Source of the DNA: Lingula anatina
Taxonomy: Eukaryota > Brachiopoda > Lingulata > Lingulida > Lingulidae
Reading direction: 5' to 3'
DNA length: 24,339 nucleotides
Assembly: GCF_001039355.2 (NCBI RefSeq)
Contig: NW_019775846.1
Span: 430,461-454,799, forward strand
Shown in pieces: positions 10,606-20,398 of this stretch. The translations under genes and the position numbers were made by a program. The first letter of the stretch is position 1; every line of letters begins with the position of its first letter. The notes beneath the pieces were generated by a model. It worked only from the letters and a program-made list of their open reading frames with translations. It was not told the DNA's origin and searched no databases.

Positions 10606-10799
10606 TAAAAGGGCGGGCTAAAACGCGCTATTGTGATGAGATGGAAACACTATGTGGTTTGTGTATGGTAGAGGACACAAGACTGGCTCAGGATAGGGAT
10701 TGTTGGAGAAGTAGGTTGCGCAAGACCATTGCTGGTCGAGAATGGCCTATCCGTAAAACATTTAACAAATATAAAAAGAACAAACAGCCCAGAAGTTAA
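10606..10799 (+). pseudogene. C-terminal tail of a non-LTR (LINE) retrotransposon polyprotein, relic
   Basis: In one plus frame, ending at TAA 10797-10799, the translation has the layout found after the reverse transcriptase domain of many LINE proteins. It begins KGRAKTRYCDEM (compare the usual G-R-P-x-T-R-W-x-D-D/E), is followed by about 15 residues, then reads LAQDRDCWRSR (usual A-Q-D-R-x-x-W-R). A basic tail of about 30 residues precedes the stop. The frame stays open further upstream but loses recognisable similarity, so the element is 5'-truncated or decayed. No 3' poly(A) or target duplication was found. The assignment rests on motif order recalled from the family, not on a search. Confidence 0.6.
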
Positions 10800-11563
10800 A
10801 CCAAATAAATAATTTACATTATAATAGAAGGAAGCAAGTCATCCATTTCTCGATAAAAACTCAATAACTGTTTTAGCTATTCATGTATTCGTTTGATGTT
10901 ATTTCTTTTTTTAAAAGAGTAACTATTCCTGACTAGGATGCTCCATGAAATTTGATCTATCAAATCTACTCTGGCAACAAAAATCCTCTCCCCACCACCA
11001 CCACCACCACCACCACTACATTTTCATCTTCCACCCTCCCGTGATCTTTGCATTTCTTCATGTCCATCAGAAATAAAAAAGGAAAATAGCAATTACTCCA
11101 ATTATTAACTCTCCCTAACAGAATAAGCAAAATTATTTGCTGAAGGTAAAACTTTGAAATGGTCCAAGGCAAAACACATTATGTTATTAAACGAAGCGAA
11201 TCCATGTGAGTTCATGCGTCAGTCTGAGTACAATTATTTGATAAATAAAATGAAATGTGAGTTGAAACGTGGGGTTTATTTAAGACGAAGATGTACAGCA
11301 ACACTTTGACGTCAATAATAAAATGAATTCAATCATGTCATTTTCCGTGGGAAACGGGTACATGCTTTTTTATGAGAACTGAACTGCTTAGCTTATGCGA
11401 ACAGATATGAGCCCACAGCAAAAATTATTAGTAACTTATACTGTTCAAATCAAATGTTACTTTTATCAGTTTACTTTTATTTTTCAAGAAGCAGGTTCTC
11501 CTTCACTATGATTCATGTGATAGAATACATGCAATTGTAAAATACGATGAAAACAGACAGAAG
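10800..11563. other. intergenic, no gene seen
   Basis: AT-rich DNA with a CCA trinucleotide run at 10992-11016. The minus-strand ORF over that run owes its polyvaline stretch to the repeat. Confidence 0.55.
10992..11016. repeat. (CCA)n microsatellite
   Basis: About eight CCA units in an otherwise non-coding stretch. Confidence 0.93.
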
Positions 11564-11844
11564 TTAAAGGTTAATTTTCCCATACTTTTCAATGGTTAAT
11601 GAATCCGTTTCGATATTTTTTAAATATGTTCTTTGACATAAGCTCTTAAGAAATTATTACGGAGGGTAGCCACCTATGAAGGTTCACGTGGTTCGATGGC
11701 AATCACAGAATTCAGAATAATTACAATAACCGCCGTTTTGCGGGTTTTGATGGTAAAATGGAATTAATTATATTTCTATTTGTTGTTTACAAAGTACTTA
11801 TTGTGGAATTCTGAGTCTCATATGAAGAGTGTTTATCCCTTTAA
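11564..11844 (+). mobile_element. MITE family 1, copy B (internally shortened)
   Basis: It begins with TTAAAGG and ends with TTATCCCTTTAA at 11833-11844. The interior matches copy C in order: CATACTT near the start, then CTCTTAAGA, a GG-TCACGTGGT/TCACATGGT block, CCGCCGTTTT and TGGTAAAATGGAAT, then CTCATATGAAGAGT just before the end. About 70 bases near the left end are missing relative to copy C. No coding capacity. Confidence 0.7.
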
Positions 11845-11910
11845 TATTATGTGAAAATTTCAGTTTAAGGTGCTGTTACAATGTCATCGAGTGAAATCGG
11901 GTAAAATATA

Positions 11911-11937
11911 AATCTCATAGAATTGTTATCCCTTTAA
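11911..11937 (+). mobile_element. extra right end of MITE family 1
   Basis: A second AATCTCATAG...TTATCCCTTTAA terminus lies only 93 bases beyond the end of copy B. It may be the remains of a second element, a duplicated end, or a tandem insertion. Confidence 0.5.
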
Positions 11938-13352
11938 ATAACATGTAACTGGCAATCACGATAACCCTTAGTCATGTTTGACTTTCAGATTACTAAATAA
12001 AACAGTTCGTTTATTATAATCAAGCATCAGCGCGATACGACACTTGGTAACTTTGTTTCCATATGCTATATCAGTCTTTCTATATCAACGTGTGCCAATA
12101 TTTCAAAATTACGCTACTTAGAATATCACCTTCGGAAAAAGGAAAAGGTAATTGTATGATTTGCATTCTGCTGATAGCTTTACAACCTTCACTTACAATG
12201 TGTTATGACGGAAATGTCTGCTCTCTATTTTCTCTTCATATTTTTATTTAAGTTGCTGGTGTTTCACAGGTAGTTCTTATTGGCACCATATCTAAGCATC
12301 AATTTCTGAAAAAGTTTTTGTTATATTATCCGAAACTAAAAGGAGATGCATAAAAAGCATTGGTGGATAGACATAGATTACCAAAAGGTTGACATGGACT
12401 AGCCTAGAGTCTTGTATCGGAAAAAACAATCAAATCTTTAACTCAAACGAATTACAAATTAATATCAAAGCTCCTTGTGTATTGGCTCAAAAAGATTCCC
12501 AGAAAATCCAATACTCCAATACAACGCTGATCTTACCTTTGCTCGTATCTGCTTCAAACGCTTTTCTGTTCTGTCAACCCAACGTGAATCTGCGCAGGTC
12601 TGCAGTCGAAATGAACAAATCGGAAAAATCTCATGCATACTTATTTGCGAAGCATGTCACATACTCAATACTGGGAATCCTTAAGCGAGACGGCAGAGGG
12701 TGTTTCAGATGATGTCACAAGCGCCAGATTGACAACTTATCCGATAGTTTTCACGTGGTCTGTAAAATAATTATGATAAAATCAGTGGCGCGTCAGTGAG
12801 TGGAACAGAGAGCATAAAAAGGTGAACAGAAGATGCATGTATATTACTTATATTATTCCTTGCCTCCTTCAATACATTCAGATTTACTTTATCCGACCCA
12901 TCCGAAAATTTGTTCGTCTGGCTGTCCATCTGTGCTTATCTGCCTTTATCAGTAATCTAGTGATGTACCACTCCTTTTTCATAAAGTTTCAAATCAAATT
13001 TCTGTGCGACCAGACACTTTCATTGCAATACCATTACCAGAATGTCTGAATGTCACTTTCAGTATTTTAGTAGGTTAGCGCTCGATTTCCTATAGGCTTC
13101 AGATATGAAGTAAAAGTTGACAATCGACGCTTTCCTATATCTTTCCGAAAAAAAAACACCACCTGGACGTGCTGCATGACGCTCAAGCTCAAAATAATTT
13201 GAAACGACAGAACCATTAAACAGATTGATTCATTTGGCACATTGCACTTTAACTCTAAATACAGAATCCAAAAAGAACTGAATATAAAATGTCGTGCTTC
13301 ACAGCGTGAGTAAATAATAGACCAACTCGTCAAAAATGCTACTTTAATATTG

Positions 13353-13386
<34 letters not shown>

Positions 13387-13419
13387 TTAAAAGATTGCTT
13401 CATTTTAATATTCCGTATG
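11938..13419. other. intergenic, no convincing gene
   Basis: AT-rich DNA. The 107-codon ORF at 12389-12712 has no recognisable domain and overlaps a second ORF in another frame. A poly(A) run is listed separately. Confidence 0.5.
13353..13384. repeat. poly(A) run of 32 bases
   Basis: An unbroken A run with TTTAATATT just before it (13343-13351) and again 20 bases after it (13404-13412). It could be a retroposed tail or simple homopolymer expansion; no SINE or gene body is recognisable upstream. Confidence 0.9.
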
Positions 13420-13764
13420 TTAAAGTGATAATAACTCTTCGTTTCGGCCAAAAAATGAATTTTCCTGGAGTAAACAACAATTTTCTCATACTTACCAATG
13501 GTAAATGAATCTATTTTTACATTCAAAGTTAGTCCCTGGTTTTTTTCTAAAAAGTTTGTTTTTTTGTTAAAATCTCTTAAGAGATTTTAACAGAGTATAT
13601 CCATCAATGGAGGTCACATGGTCTAAAGACAAGCTCAGATATCAGAATAATAGCTATAACTGCCGTTTTTGTGGTAAAATGGAATATATTATATTTCTAT
13701 GAGTTATTCACAATGTTTTTATTGTGAAATATATATCTCATATGAAGAGTTATTATCCCTTTAA
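13420..13764 (+). mobile_element. MITE family 1, copy C (most complete)
   Basis: A 345-base element with inverted ends of about 21 bases: TTAAAGTGATAATAACTCTT on the left, and GAAGAGTTATTATCCCTTTAA on the right, with one mismatch (T for G) plus terminal variation. Both outer tetramers read TTAA, so a TTAA target duplication is possible, but TTAA may equally be part of the inverted repeat. The interior contains a perfect 26-base palindrome. There is no coding capacity. Copies A and B share its interior blocks in the same order. Confidence 0.8.
13566..13591. repeat. perfect 26-base palindrome within MITE copy C
   Basis: Each 13-base arm is GTTAAAATCTCTT; the arms meet with no spacer. The corresponding positions in copies A and B are degenerate (for example AATCTCGAAAGGGATT in A). 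Confidence 0.9.
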
Positions 13765-16075
13765 GAACGACATGCAATCAATACAAATTAAAGAAAAAAT
13801 GCAAGTAAATGAAAAATCGAATTTTCCTAAAAGGTCTATCTAAACTGAGAAATAATCAGCGTTTGACGTGTATCTGGGGAATTGAGGATATGAAGTTTCT
13901 TCCTAGAGAGCAGACATGTTAAGGATGCAGTCATTAATACGCTCCAGCGCGTGGGTCGCACAAAGCAAACCAGGACAAGAACTCCTTTGGCATTAGGGGG
14001 CGAAAATGTCGTACGATGTCCGTGAGTCTTTTCATATTGTGTTATTAAGCACGCCCCGATCGATTAACTCATATTTTAGATAATTGATATTTTGTGAGGA
14101 ATTCTCTTGGGGTCTTAAAATCATGCCAAGTCTTTATTAAAGTCTTTGAGAAGCTTTGTTGAATATAGGAAATTAACGTCATTCCAACCGGAACAAACAC
14201 GTTGGATTTTGTAATGAAATGAAAAGAAGCACGGTTACTTTTCAGAAAAGCAATTGTTAAAGTCTTGAATCAGTAACAGTGTTCCAAGAAACAAAGAAAA
14301 AACTAACGCGAGTCTCCAATCAGCCCATAGTGTAAACCAGCAATTCTCATAACGCTGATGGTCTTCCTAAATGAGTGATTTTTCAACATGCTCACATGAA
14401 AGTCAACCCTAATCAGAAGCACAAACTGTTTTTGACATTAATGTAAAAAACTGCTGTGTTTTCTACCCCTGGGAACTTAAAACCGAAAGTAATTTTCACG
14501 GAAATGCATTTTTTCTTTCTGAATGTGAACATTTATGCATTTTATATGCACCATGGCTTATTTGCCTTTGAATGAAACGCGACATTGGAAAGAGAGGGAG
14601 ACAGAGAATGACCGATGATGATTTTTACCTATCGCATTAGTGTAGATCTCTTATGTATATTTTTAGGTTGAAATAGAATACCTGAATCACATAAGTACAT
14701 TAGTTAGCGAAGTCGCTTCCCCTAAAAGCCTGCTAATGTTGGTTATCCCGTTTGGAGATCCCGTTAAACTTAAGAAACTGTTTCTTCCAAGGCTACCATA
14801 AATAGTAAAACTAGCAACTTACGGCAGTAACACAACATGAAAACGGTTCGAGATTTTTATCATTCTCGTCTCAAAACAAAAAACCATTATTTGATATGTT
14901 CACATGTCGTTGCCGTTCTGTAACCTTTTCACACTCATTTCAGAGAAAATTATGATCGATGCACCTTACCCTAAGAAAGCGAAGACAGACAGACAATGAT
15001 ATCTGAGCCACCACACGTGGCACGTGGGTGAAGTTAATTAGGCTGCTGTTGTAACAGTATGCTGAGTGTTTAATTGTACCTTGTTCAAATGTGTGATATT
15101 TTTCAGCTGTCAGATCTAAACTAGATACTTGTTTTCGCAATAAGACCAGGGTAATTATATTAATGGATTTTCTGAAAACAATTCAGCATTGCTACCATAT
15201 CAGTAGATGACGGACGGAAAGCAATCTATTGGAATAGATGTCACAGAAAGTCACAGGAAGTATTTCTACATTAACATTTCGATCAAAATATTGCTTCGCT
15301 GGCTGCTTGTTATGTGCTTTCACTCATCTAGTTAAATTTTATACCGTCTCGTACAATTGTGCTGCTGCACTAAATTATATGTACGTTTGTTAAGATACTT
15401 CTTGGTATATTACCACTTCATAGGATAAATAACGACCTGATCTTACCGACAAATCGACTTCATAGATTGTTATCAAACAAAACTAGCAAAGACATACAGA
15501 GAAAGTCCAGCTCACCATTCATTTTATGCTAAAAGGAGAAAGAAAAAATCCTCTGGTTATGAAATTTTAAATAAATGTGGAAATCATGCAATTATAAGCT
15601 TATTTTGGAAGTACCTATTTGAGTATGGAGGAATGATGATGATGACAAAATCTTGCAGCATTACATAAAGAAAGACATATTCGTACTCGGCCCCATGTAG
15701 CAGAGACGCGCTGACGAGAGAAAAAAAAGGGAAAAAATCGTCTCTGTTCTGCTGAACAGTTTCATGAATATCAGCAAGGCATTGCTCTGAGACAAATAGA
15801 AAGCGACAGAAAATCGATGCTAGAAGTCACCAATAACATATCTGAAGTCCACAACACAATTTCGAATTCTTACTCTTGATTTCACCAATTTGATGAATGA
15901 CTGACTCGACGAAATGACAACATTAGCGTAACCTACTGGGACTGAGACTCAATTTAGAGGGCAATCAGTTAGGCAAGCGCGCTCAATTAATTGCGTAATG
16001 AGTCAAAAGCAGAAAAAATGAGTCTGAAAAAGCATCTGAATAGATAAATAACTAGATAAATAAATGAAAGAATCA
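13765..16075. other. intergenic, no gene seen
   Basis: AT-rich DNA with frequent stops on both strands, a short ATG-triplet run (about 15632-15643) and small TAGATAAATAA-type runs near 16040. No RNA gene, known repeat or plausible exon was found. Confidence 0.5.
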
Positions 16076-16328
16076 ATTCTATCGTACACTGGTATCTTCA
16101 GTCTGCCACGTATCGCTTGATAGCATGTAACAAATAAAAGGAAAGTGCTGTGATCAAAATATTCCCGTTAGGTAAATGTTCAAAATGTGTCCCGTGACAC
16201 AATGCAAATGTCAACAAGAATAAAAAGCTGCCAAAGGTACAGACAACAGTACAAGATACGCAATATAATAAGAATATTATATATTATAGATATAAGATAA
16301 CGACCAAGGAAAATCCCATATTTTTTAA

Positions 16329-16574
16329 TTAAGAAATATTCCAGTAATCTGTACCAGTGCCTTTAACATCTATTACATGCAGTAATGCACTCCGCCCCCT
16401 CCTGCTCAACCATCTTTGAATCCGCCTCTGCATGTTGTGCTCATCTTTTTTTAAATAAACATTTCACATCGTACAACCAATGTTGGGTGTACAGCAGAAA
16501 TGGTCTACCGGCCCATGGGACTCGTTTGTCCATTGCCATTTCCATGACATTGTCAGTAGTTATCGCTAATGTTT
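16329..16574 (-). pseudogene. basic exon-like ORF, copy 1, frameshifted
   Basis: Counterpart of the intact ORF at 20695-20939. A T-run of seven instead of six (as read on plus, about 16446-16452) breaks the frame in the middle. Both ends of the copy 2 version are present here (acceptor TTTCCAG on the upstream side, TAA at 16329). It is either a disabled allele or, if the A-run length is miscalled, an intact one. Confidence 0.35.
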
Positions 16575-17136
16575 CTGGAAATATGTTTTAAACAAGATAA
16601 TCAAAGTCAAATAAGAAAAAAATTTATTATGGGTATTGTGAGATATTATCCTATTTTGATTTAGAGTAACTGAGATTCTACTGTCATTTTGGTGTTAAAC
16701 TTCGCACATTGCTGCTGAATTTGGTAATTATAATCTATCTGAGGTTTCTGTGTGTGTCATCATGTCGGCTGCTTAAGTTTTTTTTTTCAAAATGATAGGT
16801 ATCATTACACTTGATTCTATACTTTAACTGATATTTATACCCTAGCACTATATTAGTGGGACCCAAATAAAAGAGACATTCAGTGTAATCGATAATAGAC
16901 ATATTTCCATTCGTGTTTTATTAAGTTAACAGTAGTCTGCCTTTTATATAGAAAGGTACGTCAGAACGTAGCATTAGTACTGCGTATATGTATAACTGAT
17001 GATAGCACATATATATTTTTGTAGTTTATGCAACCTAATTGACAACCGGCTAGACAGAGATACACAATTGCATTTGAAAAAAAATCTTAAAACTTTCCAC
17101 TGGAGATCACAATTAATTAAAAAAAGTTTATACAAA

Positions 17137-17730
17137 TTAATTTGATAACACATTTGTACAGCCATCAACATTAATAGTGTCTGCGACGCAACAGGCAATG
17201 CTGTCTACAAGTACAACCAAACTGTTCTTGAGTATTCTGGGCCACGCTTGGGTAAAGGCCTGAGCCAATTCCTGAAAACTGGTTGGTGCTGGATCTCCTC
17301 TTTGGACTGCCTTGCCCATTATGGGGTTCACATTTGGTGTTTAGGATGGTTGTTCCACTAGCAGAATGTGGTTCTGGTGGATGAAACCCCTCAACTGGAG
17401 AGAAGAGTGAGATGTTGCGTTCTCGTGTTGCAGATGGAAGTTGTTCTGGAACATTCTTTGACCGAATGGTAGGCCCACCAAATGGTTTTGGAGAATGTAT
17501 CTCATTTTGTACACTACGTTTTGGATCAGCGGACCCAATACGTGGACAGCATTGAAGCAAAATGCTTCCCATTCACAGAATGTACAACTTCCGGCAGCCA
17601 CGGTTTCTTAATTATTCTGCAGAAGAAATCATTTTCCGACAAGACAATGTCAGCTAGTACGAACTTTTGCTCAATATTGCGAACAAGACAATCATATCGC
17701 CCAGCAACGAAACTATCACCTTTATTATAG
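17137..17730 (-). pseudogene. Tc1/mariner transposase relic, copy 1
   Basis: Read on minus, the C-terminal part of a Tc1-type DDE transposase is recognisable. In order: SFVAGRYDC (usual SRF..GRYDG), VLADIVL, WEAFCFNAV (usual VMVWG.F), QHENATSHSS (usual QHDNA..H), TPNVNPI (usual SPDLNPIE), then AVQRGDPAPTSFQELAQAF and a tail ending in a TAA at 17137-17139. It cannot work: an in-frame TAA lies at 17341-17343; the second catalytic D is E; and the segment after NPI that would carry the third acidic residue is deleted. Frame is otherwise kept from about 17601 down. The 5' part is not recognisable and no Tc1 terminal repeats were found. Confidence 0.75.
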
Positions 17731-18037
17731 AACCACCATCCAGTATCATATGCTCACATTTGACCTAGGTAATCCCAAATGGTCAGTGAATCCTACAGGA
17801 GAGAAAACGGGTAAAATACCCCTATATACAGAGCAAATGGTTTATGGACGGTGTGACAACCTGGTTGTTTAAGCAATAGTGTATAATTGTCAAAACAGTT
17901 CTGAAATGAAGCTTATCACAACATAACGACTCTTTGAACTAATACAGAATATCAATACAATAATTATATCCGGTGGCTTTTGTCAGTGGGAAGCTAAAAC
18001 TGTCCAAACTCAAAGTTGGCAAAGCTTTTGTGCTTAC

Positions 18038-18121
18038 TTTTGAGACGCAGTGTTTACAGATTCTTTGGGAATCACTACTCAGTCGGCTAAATCCTGTAAC
18101 TGACTGACCAGGGTCTGACAT
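18038..18121 (-). CDS. candidate short first exon, copy 1
   Basis: ATG at 18121 opens a 28-codon frame (MSDPGQSVTGFSRLSSDS... ending CKHCVSK) that meets AAA|GTAAGC, a good splice donor, exactly at a codon boundary. A CxxC pair lies near the end. The same exon-donor arrangement is at 22426-22509. It could be the first coding exon of a minus-strand gene or transposon ORF, but I could not chain it to a downstream exon with matching phase, so this is tentative. Confidence 0.3.
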
Positions 18122-18341
18122 CTATCGGTATAAATATGTACAGTCATACTATGGTCTGCTCTTTCCCTGTTTATGTTACGTATCCAGGCAAGAATTAAGT
18201 AAAACAGAGTTTCCGCATTCCCCATGATAACTTGCGTGAAGGAGGAGAGTGAGATCAGAAATAAAGGCAGACTGGCGAATAAAAGCTAACAGAGTTTACA
18301 TCGGATGTCTTTCTGGGCCCGGTTTTGTCAATGTATAAATA

Positions 18342-18488
18342 CTATCCATGGTATCCTCTGGATAGTTATCCTCTGTATAAATTTGTGTTTGACAAAGGTT
18401 GTGTAAACGGCATGATAGCAGATTTATCCCACCTATTATGAGTGGACAACTGTATCCTCTGGATAAGCTGATTTATCCCCTTGATAAC
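18342..18488. promoter_or_regulatory. cluster of TATCC/GGATA motifs, copy 1
   Basis: The interrupted palindrome TATCCTCTGGATA occurs exactly at 18352-18364 and 18453-18465. A degenerate form is at 18366-18380, and CTATCC, TTTATCCC and TTTATCCCCTTGATAAC lie nearby. The cluster is 220-370 bases upstream (minus orientation) of the candidate first exon. It may be a binding-site array or the interior of a small DNA element; GGGCCCGGTTTTGTCA at 18316-18331 resembles a transposon end. Confidence 0.35.
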
Positions 18489-18608
18489 GCTGTCCACTTT
18501 TGTTTACGTCACTTTTACGGTTTGAACTGGGAAAGATGAGTAACTTTGCAGGATATTTAGCCAAAATATTACTTTGGGACATTTAAAAAAAGCGTATAAC
18601 ATATTTTG

Positions 18609-19055
18609 AAGTTCTGCCAAATTAAAGCAGTACGAAATAACCATGTTTTGTGCGTCACTTTAGCGCAGCTTTCTGAGACGGGATTTTCAGCGCCTAGTTT
18701 CACCCTTATTGGTTCCAAGTGAACACTAGGTTTCTCGCCCCTTTTTCTAGCCTCGTATGACGGTTATATTGCATTACCTAGTTGGCACCTGGAGTGCAAC
18801 TTGTCATAGGATCTTGAACTTATCTGCTTTAAGTTCTGCCAAATTAAAGCAGTACGAAATAACCATGTTTTGTGCGTCACTTTAGCGCAGCTTTCTGAGA
18901 CGGGATTTTCAGCGCCTAGTTTCACCCTTATTGGTTCCAAGTGAACACTAGGATTCTTGCCCCTTTTTCTAGCCTCGTATCATATTGGATATATTTATAT
19001 TGGATTACCTAGTTGGCACCTGGAGTGTAACTTGTCATAGGATCTTGAACTTATC
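18609..19055 (+). repeat. tandem duplication of a 222-base unit, copy 1 only
   Basis: Unit 1 is 18609-18830 and unit 2 is 18831-19055, both beginning AAGTTCTGCCAAATTAAAGC and ending at CTTGAACTTATC. They differ mainly by a short insertion (ATATTTATATTGG region) in unit 2. Copy 2 of the large repeat has one unit (about 22990-23193). Confidence 0.9.
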
Positions 19056-19160
19056 ATTTAACATCATTTTTTGTGACTGTCACATTGTGTTTAGACCCCA
19101 TTTTCATAGACACCATATGTATACATAAATCGATTCAACTCCAAATCAGCCCGAGGCCTC

Positions 19161-19330
19161 ATTCAGAACAGAAGTCTATCAGATCATCGGGTCAAATATG
19201 GCTGATCCACTTGAATGCTTGTTGCGTAATCTCTGCAGGAAATCTATTCAGTGTCTAATCCCGATTTAGGCCAAGCTTTTAATTTGGTCGCCATATGTAA
19301 TCTGCGGATCTGTTAAGGGCCGTTCAGAAC
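19161..19330. mobile_element. foldback MITE family 2, first element of copy 1
   Basis: A roughly 170-base element whose two ends are inverted copies of each other over about 45 bases, including CAGATC near the ends and ATATGGC/GCCATAT about 35 bases inside. The right end is degenerate (GTTCAGAAC instead of GTTCTGAAT). No coding capacity. Confidence 0.6.
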
Positions 19331-19582
19331 AAATGATCCGAGTACTAACTGATCCACAGAGACCTGTTAGCGTGAATATCTTATAAAAATTAAACGTGAA
19401 GTTTGATAATAAAAATATTGTGAAACAAAACTTCTGTAAATAATCAAAATCTCAGCTGACCAGCCAACCCTATTTTTCCCATGATTTGCTGAAGTCCTCT
19501 CAAGATGGCAAAGATCAAACTTTTCCGATATGTTGAAAAGGACCTGATGATCAATTCGTATCAGTATGAACACAAAGGCCTC

Positions 19583-19755
19583 ATTCAGAATAGAAGACTA
19601 TCAGATACGCGGATCAAATATAGCAGACCCACTTGTATACTTGTGGCGTAATCCCAATAGGAAATCAATTCAGTGTCTAATCCTGAATTAAGTGGCAAGT
19701 TTTTTTGTGGGTTGCCATATTTGATCTGGGGATCTGTTAGTCCACTGTTCTGAAT
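19583..19755. mobile_element. foldback MITE family 2, second element of copy 1
   Basis: A 173-base element with long imperfect terminal inverted repeats (about 45-50 bases). The left arm reads ATTCAGAATAG..GACTATCAGAT, then GATCAAATAT. The right arm, inverted, reads ATTCAGAACAG..GACTAACAGAT, then GATCAAATATGGC. It lies 422 bases from the first element in the same orientation. No clear target duplication. Confidence 0.7.
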
Positions 19756-19810
19756 ATGCTCTAAGACACAAACACAAAAGCACCAAAGGTACTATGAAAG
19801 CAGATAAATA

Positions 19811-19821
19811 TTTATTTTATT
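19811..19821 (-). terminator. candidate overlapping poly(A) signals, copy 1
   Basis: AATAAAATAAA on the minus strand, about 55-65 bases past the stop of the 99-residue ORF. The corresponding site in copy 2 (about 23529-23534) keeps one AATAAA. This spacing is right for a terminal exon. Confidence 0.35.
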
Positions 19822-19875
19822 CCTAAATTACTGGTATCCAACTCATGCTTCAGATTGTGCCCGCTTGGAAAGAAG

Positions 19876-20175
19876 CTAATAAACTTGACAACTAAACAGT
19901 CGTCCAGCATTATGCACACCTTGTAGAACTACATACTTTAATTTGGGAAGGTTTTCAAGTTTGTCTTGGAGTAGTTCAATTTTAATCTCTGTCCAGAGCA
20001 GCAGAAACTGTCTGGCACTTTTTAAAAAATTGTTCATGAAACTAAACCACACTGCAACACAAACATATGGCATGGAATTTTTTTTACCTACTCTATTCAT
20101 ATCTTCTTTGGAGAATGGCATGGAATATTTTTTACCTACTTTATTCATATCTTCTTTGGAGAAATAAGAAAACAC
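19876..20175 (-). CDS. unrecognised 99-residue ORF with 16-residue tandem repeat, copy 1
   Basis: I do not recognise the product. The N-terminal third holds two tandem 16-residue repeats (FSKEDMN(K/R)VGKK.SMP) encoded by 48-base units at 20117-20164 and 20069-20116. The rest (WFSFMNNFLKSARQFLLLW and onward) is predicted helical and rich in L and K. The frame is kept in both large repeats despite substitutions, and an AATAAA follows. It could equally be the last exon of a longer gene or non-coding DNA kept open by recent common origin. The opposite-strand ORF looks like a shadow. Confidence 0.3.
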   Translation of the reverse strand: MFSYFSKEDMNKVGKKYSMPFSKEDMNRVGKKNSMPYVCVAVWFSFMNNFLKSARQFLLLWTEIKIELLQDKLENLPKLKYVVLQGVHNAGRLFSCQVY

Positions 20176-20398
20176 TTCCCAAACTCAGTCATATGCACAT
20201 TGCAATAATTATATTAAAATATTAGTGAAATGAAAAGAATTTGTATACAATGTCATTTCCCCTTCCCTTAACTCAGTCTTATTATATCTGTTACATCAAC
20301 AATTCACAATATCTTTATCAGTAACTGTTATACAAGTATACACTTTAAGACAAAGAAGCACACATTAACGGCACATCTGTGCTATGCTAGTACTTCAG

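Larger units (their letters stand above)
16076..20398 (+). repeat. large direct repeat, copy 1 (4,323 bases)
   Basis: It matches 20400-24105 almost throughout, starting at ATTCTATCG and ending at TACTTCAG directly before the N. Scattered substitutions and small indels separate the copies. Copy 1 alone has a second 222-base tandem unit (18609-18830 or 18831-19055) and a 422-base section between two foldback elements; it lacks about 40 bases found in copy 2 after CCCGTT and the 39-base palindromic insertion. There are no terminal inverted repeats at the outer boundaries, so the whole unit is not a transposon. Its edges coincide with the assembly gap, pointing to allelic copies. Confidence 0.95.

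Noticed and set aside
12389-12712. 107-codon plus-strand ORF
   Set aside because: No similarity recognised, overlaps an ORF in another frame, and has no supporting signals.
13340-13412. SINE with a poly(A) tail flanked by TTTAATATT
   Set aside because: The flanks are short and AT-only, the right one is 20 bases from the tail, and no SINE body or polymerase III boxes are visible.
17171-17572. 133-136 codon minus ORF in the second frame of the transposase region (also 21579-21989)
   Set aside because: It is a frame-shifted reading of the Tc1 relic; the neighbouring frame holds the family motifs.
17482-17730. Plus-strand ORFs opposite the transposase relic (also 21710-22118)
   Set aside because: The minus strand carries ordered Tc1/mariner motifs, so these are antisense shadows.
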